A stretch of 64,000 nt of DNA from Dokdonella sp. (lineage in GTDB: Bacteria; Pseudomonadota; Gammaproteobacteria; Xanthomonadales; Rhodanobacteraceae), in assembly GCA_019634795.1 (NCBI GenBank), contig JAHCAR010000002.1, positions 124,001 to 188,000 of the forward strand, in the 5' to 3' direction. Shown piece by piece: positions 38,131 through 46,689 of the stretch. The translations under genes and the position numbers were made by a program. The notes beneath the pieces were generated by a model. The model was not told the origin of the DNA and ran no database searches. It worked only from the letters and a program-made list of their open reading frames with translations. How positions within the stretch are numbered: position 1 is the first letter of the stretch; each line of letters begins with the position of its first letter.

Positions 38131-41100
38131 ACATCGTCGACTTCGCCACCCGCCGGCGTGTCACCATCGGCATGACCACCCTGACACTGGTCCTGTTCGG
38201 GCTAATCGCGCTGTCCGGGCTCAAGGTCAACCTGTTGCCGGATCTGTCCTATCCGACCCTGACCGTGCGCACCGAGTACGAGGGCGCGGCGCCGATCGAG
38301 ATCGAGAACCTGATCTCGCAACCGGTCGAGGAAGCGCTCGGCGTGGTCAAGAACGTGCGCAAGATCCACTCGGTCTCGCGCACCGGCCAGTCCGACGTGA
38401 TCCTCGAGTTCACCTGGGGCACGGACATGGAGCAGGCCAGCCTCGAAACGCGCGACAAGCTCGACATCCTGAGCCTGCCGCTGGAGGCGAAGAAGCCGAT
38501 CCTGCTGCGCTTCAACCCGTCCACCGATCCGATCATCCGGCTCGGACTCAGCGGTTCGGGCGCCGCTGCCGGTTCGAGCGAGGCAGAACTCAAGCAGCTG
38601 CGCCGCTTCGCCGACGACGAACTGAAGAAGCGTCTCGAACCAGTCGCCGGCGTCGCCGCGGTCAAGGTCGGCGGCGGCCTCGAAGACGAGATCGACGTAT
38701 CCCTGGACCAGCAGAAGCTGGCCCAGCTGAACCTCCGCGTCAGCGACGTCGTCGACCGCCTGCGCAACGAGAACGTCAATGTCTCGGCCGGGCGCATCGA
38801 GGAAGGCAGCCAGCGTTACCTCGTGCGCACGATCAACCAATTCTCCAACCTCGACCAGATGCGCGAGATGCTGGTCAAGGTCGAGAACGGCGTGCCGGTC
38901 CGGCTCAAGGACATCGCCGATGTGCGCCAGGGCTACAAGGAACGCGAAGGCATCGTCCGCATCGACGCGCACGAGGCCATCGAACTGGCGGTGTACAAGG
39001 AAGGCGACGGCAATACCGTGGCCGTGGCCAACGCCGTCAACAAGGCCCTCGAAAAACTCAAGTCGACCCTGCCGCCGGGCGCGAGCCTGACCACCATCGA
39101 CGACCAGTCGGTGTTCATCCAGCACTCGCTCGACGACGTCCGCAACGACGCCCTGATCGGCGGCACGCTGGCGATCCTGATGATCTTCTTCTTCCTCGGC
39201 CATGGCCGCAGCACCTTCATCATTTCGCTGTCGCTGCCGATCTCGCTGATCGCCACGTTCTTCTTCATGGGCCAGGCCGATCTGAGCCTCAACGTGATGT
39301 CGCTGGGCGGCCTGGCACTCGCCACGGGCATGGTCGTCGACGATTCGATCGTCGTGCTCGAGAACATCGCGCGGCTGCGCGAGGAAGGGCATTCCATCCT
39401 CGATGCCACGGTCAAGGGCGCCAGCGAGGTCAGCATGGCGGTGACCGCATCGACCCTGACCACGGTAGCCGTGTTCTTTCCGCTCGTGTTCGTCGAAGGC
39501 GTCGCCGGCCAGCTGTTCCGCGACCAGTCGCTGACGATCACCTTCGCCATGCTCATTTCGCTGGTCGTGGCGATGACCCTGATTCCGATGATGGCCTCGC
39601 TGCAGGGGCGCTCGCCGCTGGCCTTCCGCGACGAGCCCCCGAAAGCGCCGAAGCCGCTGCCAAGAAACGTGCTGCTGCGCGTTCCGGTGCGCATCCTGCG
39701 CGCGATCGGCGAGGGCCTGTTCCAGATCCTGCCGCGCCTGATCGTGGTCGTCGTCGGATTCGTGGCCAAGCTGTTCAACTGGACCATCGGCGCCGCGCTG
39801 CGCTGGATCGGCCGACGCGTCGTCGGCACCTATGACCGTTCCGCGCGGCTCTACCACCGCATGCTGCCCGGTGCGATGGATCGGCCGTGGCTGGTCCTCG
39901 GTACCGCGGCGCTGGCCTTCGCGATCAGCATCGCTATCATCCCCAGCCTCGGCATGGACCTGATCCCGAGCCTGGCCCAGGGCCGCTTCGAGACGACCAT
40001 CAAGCTGCCACCCGGCACTCCGCTGGCCGAGACCGATGCCCTCGTCACCCAGATCGAGCGCCAGCATGCGCGCGATCCGAACATCGCCTCGATCTATGGC
40101 GTCGCCGGAACCGGCACCCGCCTCGACGCGACGCCGACCGAATCGGGCGAGAACATCGCGCGCCTGCTGGTCACCCTCAAGCCGGGCTCCGGCGATCGCG
40201 AGGAAGCCGCGGCCATGAATGCCTTGCGGGCGACCCTGGCGACGCGCTCGGACGCCGAGGTGAAGTTCGCGCGGCCGGCACTGTTCAGCTTCTCGACGCC
40301 GCTGGAAATCGAGATTCGCGGCTATGACCTCGATGCGCTGACCACGGCCGGCAAGAAGCTCGGCACGCTGCTCGGTGAATCCGATCGTTTCGCCGACATC
40401 AAGTCGACCGTCGAGGACGGTTATCCGGAAGTGCAGATCCGCTTCGACCAGGACCGCGCTGCCGCGCTCGGCCTGACCACGCGGCAGATTTCCGACGCCG
40501 TGGTCACCAAGGTCCGCGGCGAGGTGGCCACGCGCTACAACTTCCGCGACCGCAAGATCGACGTGCTGGCCCGTGTCCGCGAATCCGACCGCGCCAGCGT
40601 CGAGGACATCCGCAACCTGATCGTCAACCCGGGCGCCGACCGCCCGATCCGCCTGTCCGCGGTGGCCGAAGTCACCGCCAGCGAAGGCCCGAGCGAGATC
40701 CACCGCGTCGACCAGGAGCGCGTCGCGATCATCTCGGCGAATCTGCGCCATGGCGATCTCGGCAGCGCGGTCAGCGAAGTCAGGTCGATCCTGGCACGCA
40801 CGCCGCTGGCCGCCGGCGTTTCCGTGCACATCGGCGGGCAGGGCGAGGAGATGGACGCCTCGACCCGCTCGATGCTGTTCGCCTTCGGCCTCGCGATCTT
40901 CCTCGTCTACCTGGTCATGGCTTCGCAGTTCGAATCGCTGGTCCATCCGTTCGTCATCATGTTCTCGATCCCGCTGGCTCTGGTCGGCGCGGTGCTCGCG
41001 CTCAAGCTGACCGGTACGCCGATATCGGTGGTCGTCTTCATCGGCCTGATCATGCTGGCCGGCATCGTGGTCAAGAACGCGATCGTGCTGATCGACCGCG

Positions 41101-41450
41101 TCAACCAGCTGCGCGAGGAGGGTCACGCCAAGCGCGAGGCGATCATCCTCGCCGCCGAATCGCGCCTGCGTCCGATCGCGATGACCACGTTGGCGACCCT
41201 GCTCGGATTCCTGCCGCTGGCGATCGGTCTCGGCGAGGGCTCGGAAGTGCGCTCGCCGATGGCGATCACGGTTATCGGCGGTCTCGCCGTGTCGACCCTG
41301 CTGACCCTGGTGGTCATCCCTATCGTCTATGAACTGGTCGACCGCAAGCCCGATGCCTATTACGTCGAACGCGCGGCGCGCAAGGCGAGCAAGGTCGCGG
41401 GTGACGATGCGACGCCGGATTCGGCGGTTTTGGCCGAGGCGCACTCGTGA
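38127..41450 (+). CDS. RND efflux transporter permease, first subunit
   Basis: A 1107-residue inner-membrane proton-driven pump of the AcrB/MdtB (HAE1) type with twelve expected helices and two large periplasmic loops. The proton-relay residues are intact: TGMVVDDSIVVLENI in TM4 (Asp pair near 403-404) and GIVVKNAIVLIDRVNQ in TM10 (Lys near 983). An extra stretch at about residues 493-571, between TM6 and TM7, contains proline-rich and hydrophobic segments (LPRLIVVVVGFVAKLFNWTI), longer than usual. The start is a GTG overlapping the adaptor stop with GGAGG upstream. The substrate is unknown. Confidence 0.92.
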   Translation: MNIVDFATRRRVTIGMTTLTLVLFGLIALSGLKVNLLPDLSYPTLTVRTEYEGAAPIEIENLISQPVEEALGVVKNVRKIHSVSRTGQSDVILEFTWGTDMEQASLETRDKLDILSLPLEAKKPILLRFNPSTDPIIRLGLSGSGAAAGSSEAELKQLRRFADDELKKRLEPVAGVAAVKVGGGLEDEIDVSLDQQKLAQLNLRVSDVVDRLRNENVNVSAGRIEEGSQRYLVRTINQFSNLDQMREMLVKVENGVPVRLKDIADVRQGYKEREGIVRIDAHEAIELAVYKEGDGNTVAVANAVNKALEKLKSTLPPGASLTTIDDQSVFIQHSLDDVRNDALIGGTLAILMIFFFLGHGRSTFIISLSLPISLIATFFFMGQADLSLNVMSLGGLALATGMVVDDSIVVLENIARLREEGHSILDATVKGASEVSMAVTASTLTTVAVFFPLVFVEGVAGQLFRDQSLTITFAMLISLVVAMTLIPMMASLQGRSPLAFRDEPPKAPKPLPRNVLLRVPVRILRAIGEGLFQILPRLIVVVVGFVAKLFNWTIGAALRWIGRRVVGTYDRSARLYHRMLPGAMDRPWLVLGTAALAFAISIAIIPSLGMDLIPSLAQGRFETTIKLPPGTPLAETDALVTQIERQHARDPNIASIYGVAGTGTRLDATPTESGENIARLLVTLKPGSGDREEAAAMNALRATLATRSDAEVKFARPALFSFSTPLEIEIRGYDLDALTTAGKKLGTLLGESDRFADIKSTVEDGYPEVQIRFDQDRAAALGLTTRQISDAVVTKVRGEVATRYNFRDRKIDVLARVRESDRASVEDIRNLIVNPGADRPIRLSAVAEVTASEGPSEIHRVDQERVAIISANLRHGDLGSAVSEVRSILARTPLAAGVSVHIGGQGEEMDASTRSMLFAFGLAIFLVYLVMASQFESLVHPFVIMFSIPLALVGAVLALKLTGTPISVVVFIGLIMLAGIVVKNAIVLIDRVNQLREEGHAKREAIILAAESRLRPIAMTTLATLLGFLPLAIGLGEGSEVRSPMAITVIGGLAVSTLLTLVVIPIVYELVDRKPDAYYVERAARKASKVAGDDATPDSAVLAEAHS

Positions 41451-41475
41451 ACTCGGCGCTTCGCTCTGTGCCTCG

Positions 41476-41532
41476 TGTAGGAGCGCCCCTTGGACTGGGC
41501 TCAGGACAGGCTTCAGGCGCGATGCTTTCGCG
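41476..41532. repeat. GTAGGAGCG...CGCGATGC REP-like unit, interrupted
   Basis: TGTAGGAGCG (41476-41485) and GCTTCAGGCGCGATGCTTTC (from 41510) are the two ends of a dispersed repeat I associate with Xanthomonadaceae. Here about 24 bp containing GGGCTCAGGACAGG lie between them, as if another repeat had inserted. Confidence 0.5.
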
Positions 41533-41556
41533 CAGGGTGCAACGTTTGAAATCGTC

Positions 41557-41609
41557 GTCCCGGCCCTTCGGCAGGCTCAGGACCGGCCGGACTCTGTCCG
41601 GGCCGGGAC
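41557..41609. repeat. CTTCGGCAGGCTCAGGA repeat within a 10-bp stem
   Basis: GTCCCGGCCC (41557-41566) and GGGCCGGGAC (41600-41609) form a perfect stem around CTTCGGCAGGCTCAGGACC, a dispersed motif type common in several proteobacteria. A related GCTCAGGACAGGC lies at 41499-41511. Confidence 0.5.
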
Positions 41610-41671
41610 CCAGCTCCTCGCTTCTTTCTAATCTGGACATCGCTTCGCGGCGCATTCTTGGTGCAAGGAGC

Positions 41672-42256
41672 AAGGCTTTCACTCGCCTTTGGCGAGCGAG
41701 TCACTTTTCTTTGCGTGCTCAAAGAAAAGTAACCAAAAGAAAGAGCACCCCGATGCAGCGGTCTCCGGGCATCCTGCCCTGCGACTTCGCGCAGCGGCTC
41801 CGGGGTTGGCTGACAGTCCATCCCTGGACTGGCAGCCAACTGGCTCGCATCCCTGCGAGCCACCCTTCGGGCCTTTTCTCCGCCACTGCGCCACTGCATA
41901 GGGGCCCCATTCACTGCGCATCCTGCGCAGCCAAGACGGAGCGGCTTACTGCACGCTCCAGTTTCGGCTTTGGCATTGGCTTTGCTCTTCGCTTTGGCGC
42001 GCAGGATGCGCGCTACAAGGGTCCCGTAAGCGGTGGCGGCAGGGCGCAGGAAAGGCCCGCAGGGTGGGCGCGAGGGATCGCGCCCAGTTCGCTGCCAGCA
42101 CACGGAGGTGCTGTCAGCGAACCCCCGGAGTCCTGCCGCGCAGTCGCAGGACAGGAGTCCGGAGACCACCGCTTTGGGGTGGCCTTCTCTTTGCCTACTT
42201 TTCTCTTGGCCACGCAAGAGAAAGTAGGTCGCTCGCCGAAGGCGAGTGAAAGCTTG
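41672..42256. repeat. 585-bp inverted repeat made of paired hairpin modules
   Basis: Two arms of about 290 bp run head to head with their centre at 41963-41965. Each arm carries the same series of small hairpins. Left: 41681-41696, 41703-41730, 41805-41840, 41842-41861, 41914-41930. Right: 41997-42013, 42066-42085, 42087-42122, 42195-42227 and an end stem near 42231-42247. Loops are conserved (TCC, TCCC read in module direction), while stems differ between arms by compensating pairs. No protein product is plausible. It separates two RND permease genes. The type is undescribed to me. Confidence 0.9.
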
Positions 42257-42290
42257 GCGGTGAATCCACTCTGGTTGCGCAACGACCACC

Positions 42291-42335
42291 CAAAGCGAAG
42301 TGACTCGCTCGCTCAAAGGCGAGTGAAGGCTTTGC
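42291..42335 (-). repeat. Solo third copy of the hairpin element's end
   Basis: Read on the minus strand, this segment (GCAAAGCCTTCACTCGCC, then GAGCGAGCGAGTCACTTCGC) matches the outer end of the inverted repeat at 41672-41706. It lies 35 bp beyond the right end and is not followed by the inner hairpins, so it is a truncated third copy. Confidence 0.7.
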
Positions 42336-42456
42336 ACTTTGAATACGTCGCGAATCGGGTTGGCGGTCCGGATCAGTCCAACCTTCGGTTGATGTCGCTC
42401 GCGCGTCAAACCGTTGTTCTCGCGAAACCGACAAGAAGAATTCCCGGAGTCCACCC

Positions 42457-45400
42457 ATGACCCTCGCCGAACTCAGCCTCAAGCGCCCGGTGACGGCGGT
42501 CATGTTCTTCGTCTCGATGACGGTGATCGGGCTGCTCGCGGCGTTTCGCCTGCCGCTCGAATACATGCCCGACATCCAGGCCCCGTTCCTGTTCATCGAC
42601 GTGCCGTATCCGGGCTCGACGCCGGCCGAGATCGAGCGGACCATCGCGCGTCCGATCGAAGAGGCGCTGTCCACGCTGACCGGCATCCAGTCGATGAATT
42701 CGAGTTCGCGTGCCGACGGTGCGCAGCTGTTCCTCGAGTTCAAGTGGGGGCAGGATGTTTCCTCGAAGGCGGTCGAGGCGCGCGACAAGATCGATGCGAT
42801 CCGCGCCGATCTGCCCGACGACCTGCAGCGCTTCTTCGTGTTCAAGTTCTCGACTTCGGACCAGCCGGTCCTGCAGTTGCGTATCTCGAGCGACGGCGAC
42901 CTTTCCAATTCCTACGAGCTGCTCGATCGCAAGCTCAAGCGTCCGCTCGAGCGCCTGCCGGGCGTGGCCAAGGTCACGATCCAGGGTGTGGCGCCGCCGG
43001 AAGTACAGATCGAACTGTCCTCGGATCGGCTGAGCGCGCACAACATCAACCTCAACGACCTGGCCAAGTCGCTGCGCGAGGCCAATTTCTCGACTTCGGC
43101 AGGATTGATCCACGACGGCGGCATGCGCTATCGCGTGCAACCGCAGGGCGAATGGCGGTCGCTGGACGAAATCCGCAATCTCGTCATCAACGATACCGGC
43201 CTGCGCCTCGGCGACGTCGCCGACGTCCAGCTGCGACCGGCGCGGCTCGACTACCAGCGTCGCCTCGACCAGCGACCGGCGGTCGCCATCGACATCAGTC
43301 GCGAGCGCAGCGCCAACCTGGTCGAGGTCGGCCGGGTCGTGCTGGCCGAGGTGGCGCGGGCGTCGAAGGAGCCGGAACTGAAGGGCCTGACCCTCTATTT
43401 CCTGCAGAACCAGGCCAAGGGCGTCACCGATTCGCTGCGCGAACTCGGCAAGGCCGGCATCGAGGGCACGGTGCTTTCGGTCCTCGTGCTGTTCTTCTTC
43501 CTGCGCGACTGGCGCGCCACGGCGATGGTGTCGCTGGCCATTCCGATCTGCTTCGTGATCACCCTGGGCTGCATGTACTTCTTCGGCATCAGTCTCAATA
43601 TCCTCTCGATGATGGGCCTGCTGCTGGCCGTCGGCATGCTCGTCGACAACGCCGTGGTCGCGGTCGAGAGCATCTACCAGTATCGCGAGCGCTACCCGGA
43701 CAAGCCCTGGTACAGCGCCGTGGAAGGCACGCGTGCGGTCGGTACGGCGATCACGGCCGGAACCCTGACCAGCATCATCGTGTTCCTGCCGAACGTATTC
43801 GGCGAACGCACGCCGATCGCGATCTACCTGACCCAGGTGGCGATATCGATGGCGATCGCGCACATCGCGTCGTGGCTGGTCGCGGTCAGCCTGATTCCGA
43901 TGCTCGCCGCCAAGCTGCCGCCGCCGAAGTTCATCGGCCGCGAGAATGCGGTCACGCGCCTGCAGCATCGCTATGGACGCCTCGTCGACTGGTCGCTGCG
44001 CAATCGCGGCAAGACCATGCTCGGCCTGCTCTGCCTTCTGCTGCTGAGCTTCGTGCCGATGTCGCAGACCAAGTCCGACATGTTCCCGGCTGGCGACACC
44101 CGTGAAATGCAGTTGCGCTACGAGCTCAACGGCAACTACCGCCTGCCGCAGCTCGAGCAGTCGGTCAGCAAGGTCGAGCAGTACCTGACCGAGCACAAGA
44201 AGGAATTCGAGATACGCAACATCTACAGCTATTTCGATGAGCGCGGCAATGCGCAGACCAATATCCTGCTGACCGAAGACGACGATGCGATTCGCCCGGC
44301 CAGCGAGATCATCGACGACATCCGCAAGGGCCTGCCGAAGCTGGCCATCGGGTCGGTCAGTTTCGACCGCAATGGCGGCAGCAACAACAACGGCATCAAG
44401 CTGTCCCTGGTCGGTGATTCGACCGACGTCCTGCGCGATCAGTCGGCTACCGTGATCGCCGTGCTCAGTCGCGTCCCGGGGCTGCACGACGTGCGCCTGG
44501 TCGAGAACTCGGAGGAGCGCGAAATCGCCGTGCACATCGACCGCGAACGTGCCCGCTACTACGGGTTCAGTGCGGCGGACGTCGCTCAATACGTCTCGAT
44601 CGCGCTGCGCGGTGCGCAGCTCAAGGACTTCCGCCGCGGTGATACGCAGATCCCGACCTGGGTGCGCTTCCAGAATGCCGATGCGCAAAGCATCAACGAC
44701 ATGTCCGACTACAAGCTGCGCGCGCCGGATGGCAGCCAGATTCCGCTGATGGCGATGGTCGACGTGCGCACCCAGGGCGCGGCCTCGACGATCCAGCGCG
44801 AGAACCGCCAGACCTCGTTGCAGATCCAGACCAACCTGGACAGTGACACGACGTCCGACGAGGCGCGCAAGCGCATCGAGACGGCGATGGCCAACGTGTC
44901 GCTGCCGGCGGGCTACCGCTGGACCTTCGGCACCTCGTTCCGTGATGCCGACGAAACCGGCCAGCGCATGATGTTCAACATCATCATCGCCCTGGTCCTG
45001 GTCTACGTGGTCATGTGCGCGATGTTCGAGTCACTGATCTACCCGGCCGCGATCATGACCACCTTCATCTTCTCGGTGTTCGGCGTTTTTTGGCTGTTCT
45101 GGATCACCGGTACCACGTTCTCGTTCATGGCGATGATCGGCATACTGATATTGATGGGCGTGGTCGTGAACAACGGCATCGTCATGCTCATGCACATCAA
45201 CCAGCTCAGGCACGAGGGCCTGCTGCGGACCGAAGCGCTGGTGCGTGGCAGCAAGGACCGCCTGCGACCGGTGCTGATGACCATGGGTACGGCGATCCTG
45301 GCCATGGTGCCGCTGTGCATCGGCACCGTGCAGGTCGGTGGCGATGGCCCCCCTTACTTCCCGATGGCGCGCGCAATCGTCGGCGGCCTGATGTTCTCGA

Positions 45401-45531
45401 CCATCGTCACCCTGATGGCGCTGCCGGTGATCTATTCGCTGCTCGACGATGCACGCCTGTGGGTGCGCAAGGTCGGCAGCGACGGCCGCGCAGGCAGGCT
45501 GCTGCGGCAGCGTCCGGTCGCCTCATCGTGA
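42457..45531 (+). CDS. RND efflux transporter permease, second subunit
   Basis: A 1024-residue RND permease with the same overall fold as the first (start MTLAELSLKRPVTAVMFFVS, TM4 near 395, TM10 near 905). Two proton-relay positions differ from AcrB: TM4 reads GMLVDNAVVAVES (one Asp, the second replaced by Asn) and TM10 reads VVVNNGIVMLMHIN (Asn where AcrB has Lys940). It may act with the first permease in a mixed trimer, as MdtB and MdtC do, or use another coupling route. CGGAG 8 nt before the ATG supports the start. It lies 1 kb after the first permease gene, beyond the repeat cluster; no outer-membrane channel gene follows. Confidence 0.9.
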   Translation: MTLAELSLKRPVTAVMFFVSMTVIGLLAAFRLPLEYMPDIQAPFLFIDVPYPGSTPAEIERTIARPIEEALSTLTGIQSMNSSSRADGAQLFLEFKWGQDVSSKAVEARDKIDAIRADLPDDLQRFFVFKFSTSDQPVLQLRISSDGDLSNSYELLDRKLKRPLERLPGVAKVTIQGVAPPEVQIELSSDRLSAHNINLNDLAKSLREANFSTSAGLIHDGGMRYRVQPQGEWRSLDEIRNLVINDTGLRLGDVADVQLRPARLDYQRRLDQRPAVAIDISRERSANLVEVGRVVLAEVARASKEPELKGLTLYFLQNQAKGVTDSLRELGKAGIEGTVLSVLVLFFFLRDWRATAMVSLAIPICFVITLGCMYFFGISLNILSMMGLLLAVGMLVDNAVVAVESIYQYRERYPDKPWYSAVEGTRAVGTAITAGTLTSIIVFLPNVFGERTPIAIYLTQVAISMAIAHIASWLVAVSLIPMLAAKLPPPKFIGRENAVTRLQHRYGRLVDWSLRNRGKTMLGLLCLLLLSFVPMSQTKSDMFPAGDTREMQLRYELNGNYRLPQLEQSVSKVEQYLTEHKKEFEIRNIYSYFDERGNAQTNILLTEDDDAIRPASEIIDDIRKGLPKLAIGSVSFDRNGGSNNNGIKLSLVGDSTDVLRDQSATVIAVLSRVPGLHDVRLVENSEEREIAVHIDRERARYYGFSAADVAQYVSIALRGAQLKDFRRGDTQIPTWVRFQNADAQSINDMSDYKLRAPDGSQIPLMAMVDVRTQGAASTIQRENRQTSLQIQTNLDSDTTSDEARKRIETAMANVSLPAGYRWTFGTSFRDADETGQRMMFNIIIALVLVYVVMCAMFESLIYPAAIMTTFIFSVFGVFWLFWITGTTFSFMAMIGILILMGVVVNNGIVMLMHINQLRHEGLLRTEALVRGSKDRLRPVLMTMGTAILAMVPLCIGTVQVGGDGPPYFPMARAIVGGLMFSTIVTLMALPVIYSLLDDARLWVRKVGSDGRAGRLLRQRPVASS

Positions 45532-45613
45532 TCCTGGGTCGAAGCAGCGAAGGAAAGTACCGAACGCGCTTGCCCGGTGCCCGTGGCGCTCGCCGGCTTG
45601 CACCCGACCCGGC

Positions 45614-46645
45614 TTACTCGCCGGGTTCGGGCTTCTCCGCTTCATCGGCGTCGGCATAGATCGCCACATGCGCCTTGCCGTCCGCGCCGATCCAGGCGCG
45701 GAACATGCCGTCGGTGTTGAAGGGCATGGCCATGTGCCCGTCGGCGCCGAGGACGATCGCGCCGCCATTACCGCCGAGCTTGGGGATGTCCTTGTTGATG
45801 ACCTGTTCGGCGGCCTCGGCGAGTGCTTGCCCGAGCAGGCCGACGCGCATGCAGATCGAATGCGCGGCCACCGTGCGCAGGTAGAACTCGCCCCATCCGG
45901 TCGCCGAGACCGCACAGTTCGCGTCGGCATAGGTGCCGGCCCCGATCACCGGCGAGTCGCCGATGCGCCCGTAGCGCTTGTCGGTCATGCCGCCGGTCGA
46001 CGTGCCGGCAGCCAGGTGCCCGTTGCGATCGAGGGCGACCGCTCCGACCGTGCCGAAATGCTTCGCCGTTTCGAGGTCGGCGTGGGCCATGCCGGCCTTG
46101 TCTTCGGCCAATGCCTTCTGCAACTGCTGCCAGCGCCGCTCGGTGCGGAAGTAGGCGGGATCGACGAGGCTGATGCCGCTTTCGCCGGCGAAGGCTTCGG
46201 CACCTCTGCCGGCCAGCATGACATGGGGCGATTTCTCCATCACCGCACGGGCGAGCAGGATCGGGTTGCGCACGGTGCGCACGCCGGCCACGGCGCCGGC
46301 CTTGAGGCTGGCGCCGTCCATGATCGCCGAGTCGAGTTCGTTGTGGCCGTCATGGGTGAATACCGCTCCCTTGCCGGCATTGAAGTTGGGGTCGTCCTCG
46401 AGCACGGTGATCGCCGCGGTGACCGCATCGAGGGCGGGCTTCCCGGCCTTGAGCTCGGCGTAGCCGCGATTGACCGCTGCGAGCAGGGTCGCGCGCACCG
46501 CCTTCTCGATCTCGGGCGTCATGCTGGCGCGGATGACTCCTGCGCCACCGTGGATCACGAGGGCGGGCTGGCGCGGCGCTTCGGCATGGGCCTGCGCACA
46601 GAGCAGGAGCAGCACGGGCAGGCCGAGCCGGTTCAGTCGATTCAT
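45614..46645 (-). CDS. Isoaspartyl peptidase / L-asparaginase, exported
   Basis: A 343-residue Ntn-hydrolase of the plant-type asparaginase (IaaA) family that removes isoaspartyl residues from peptides and hydrolyses asparagine. It has a signal peptide (NRLGLPVLLLLCAQAHA), ALVIHGGAGVIRASM, the NFNAGKGAVFTHDG region, and the autocleavage site GTVGAVALD, where Thr (near residue 198) becomes the catalytic N-terminus; TSTGGMTDKRYGRIGDSPVIGAGTY completes the site. Maturation into two subunits is expected. It follows the M19 dipeptidase by 44 bp on the same strand, so the two probably form a peptide-scavenging operon in the periplasm. Confidence 0.92.
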   Translation of the reverse strand: MNRLNRLGLPVLLLLCAQAHAEAPRQPALVIHGGAGVIRASMTPEIEKAVRATLLAAVNRGYAELKAGKPALDAVTAAITVLEDDPNFNAGKGAVFTHDGHNELDSAIMDGASLKAGAVAGVRTVRNPILLARAVMEKSPHVMLAGRGAEAFAGESGISLVDPAYFRTERRWQQLQKALAEDKAGMAHADLETAKHFGTVGAVALDRNGHLAAGTSTGGMTDKRYGRIGDSPVIGAGTYADANCAVSATGWGEFYLRTVAAHSICMRVGLLGQALAEAAEQVINKDIPKLGGNGGAIVLGADGHMAMPFNTDGMFRAWIGADGKAHVAIYADADEAEKPEPGE

Positions 46646-46689
46646 CGGATTTCCTCCGTATTCAAGGCGGCCCGGACGGGCCGGGCTGA

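Noticed and set aside
41447-42460. Long open frames on both strands through the inverted repeat
   Set aside because: Both strands look alike because the region is an inverted repeat. There is no ribosome site or protein family, and the conservation pattern follows hairpins rather than codons.
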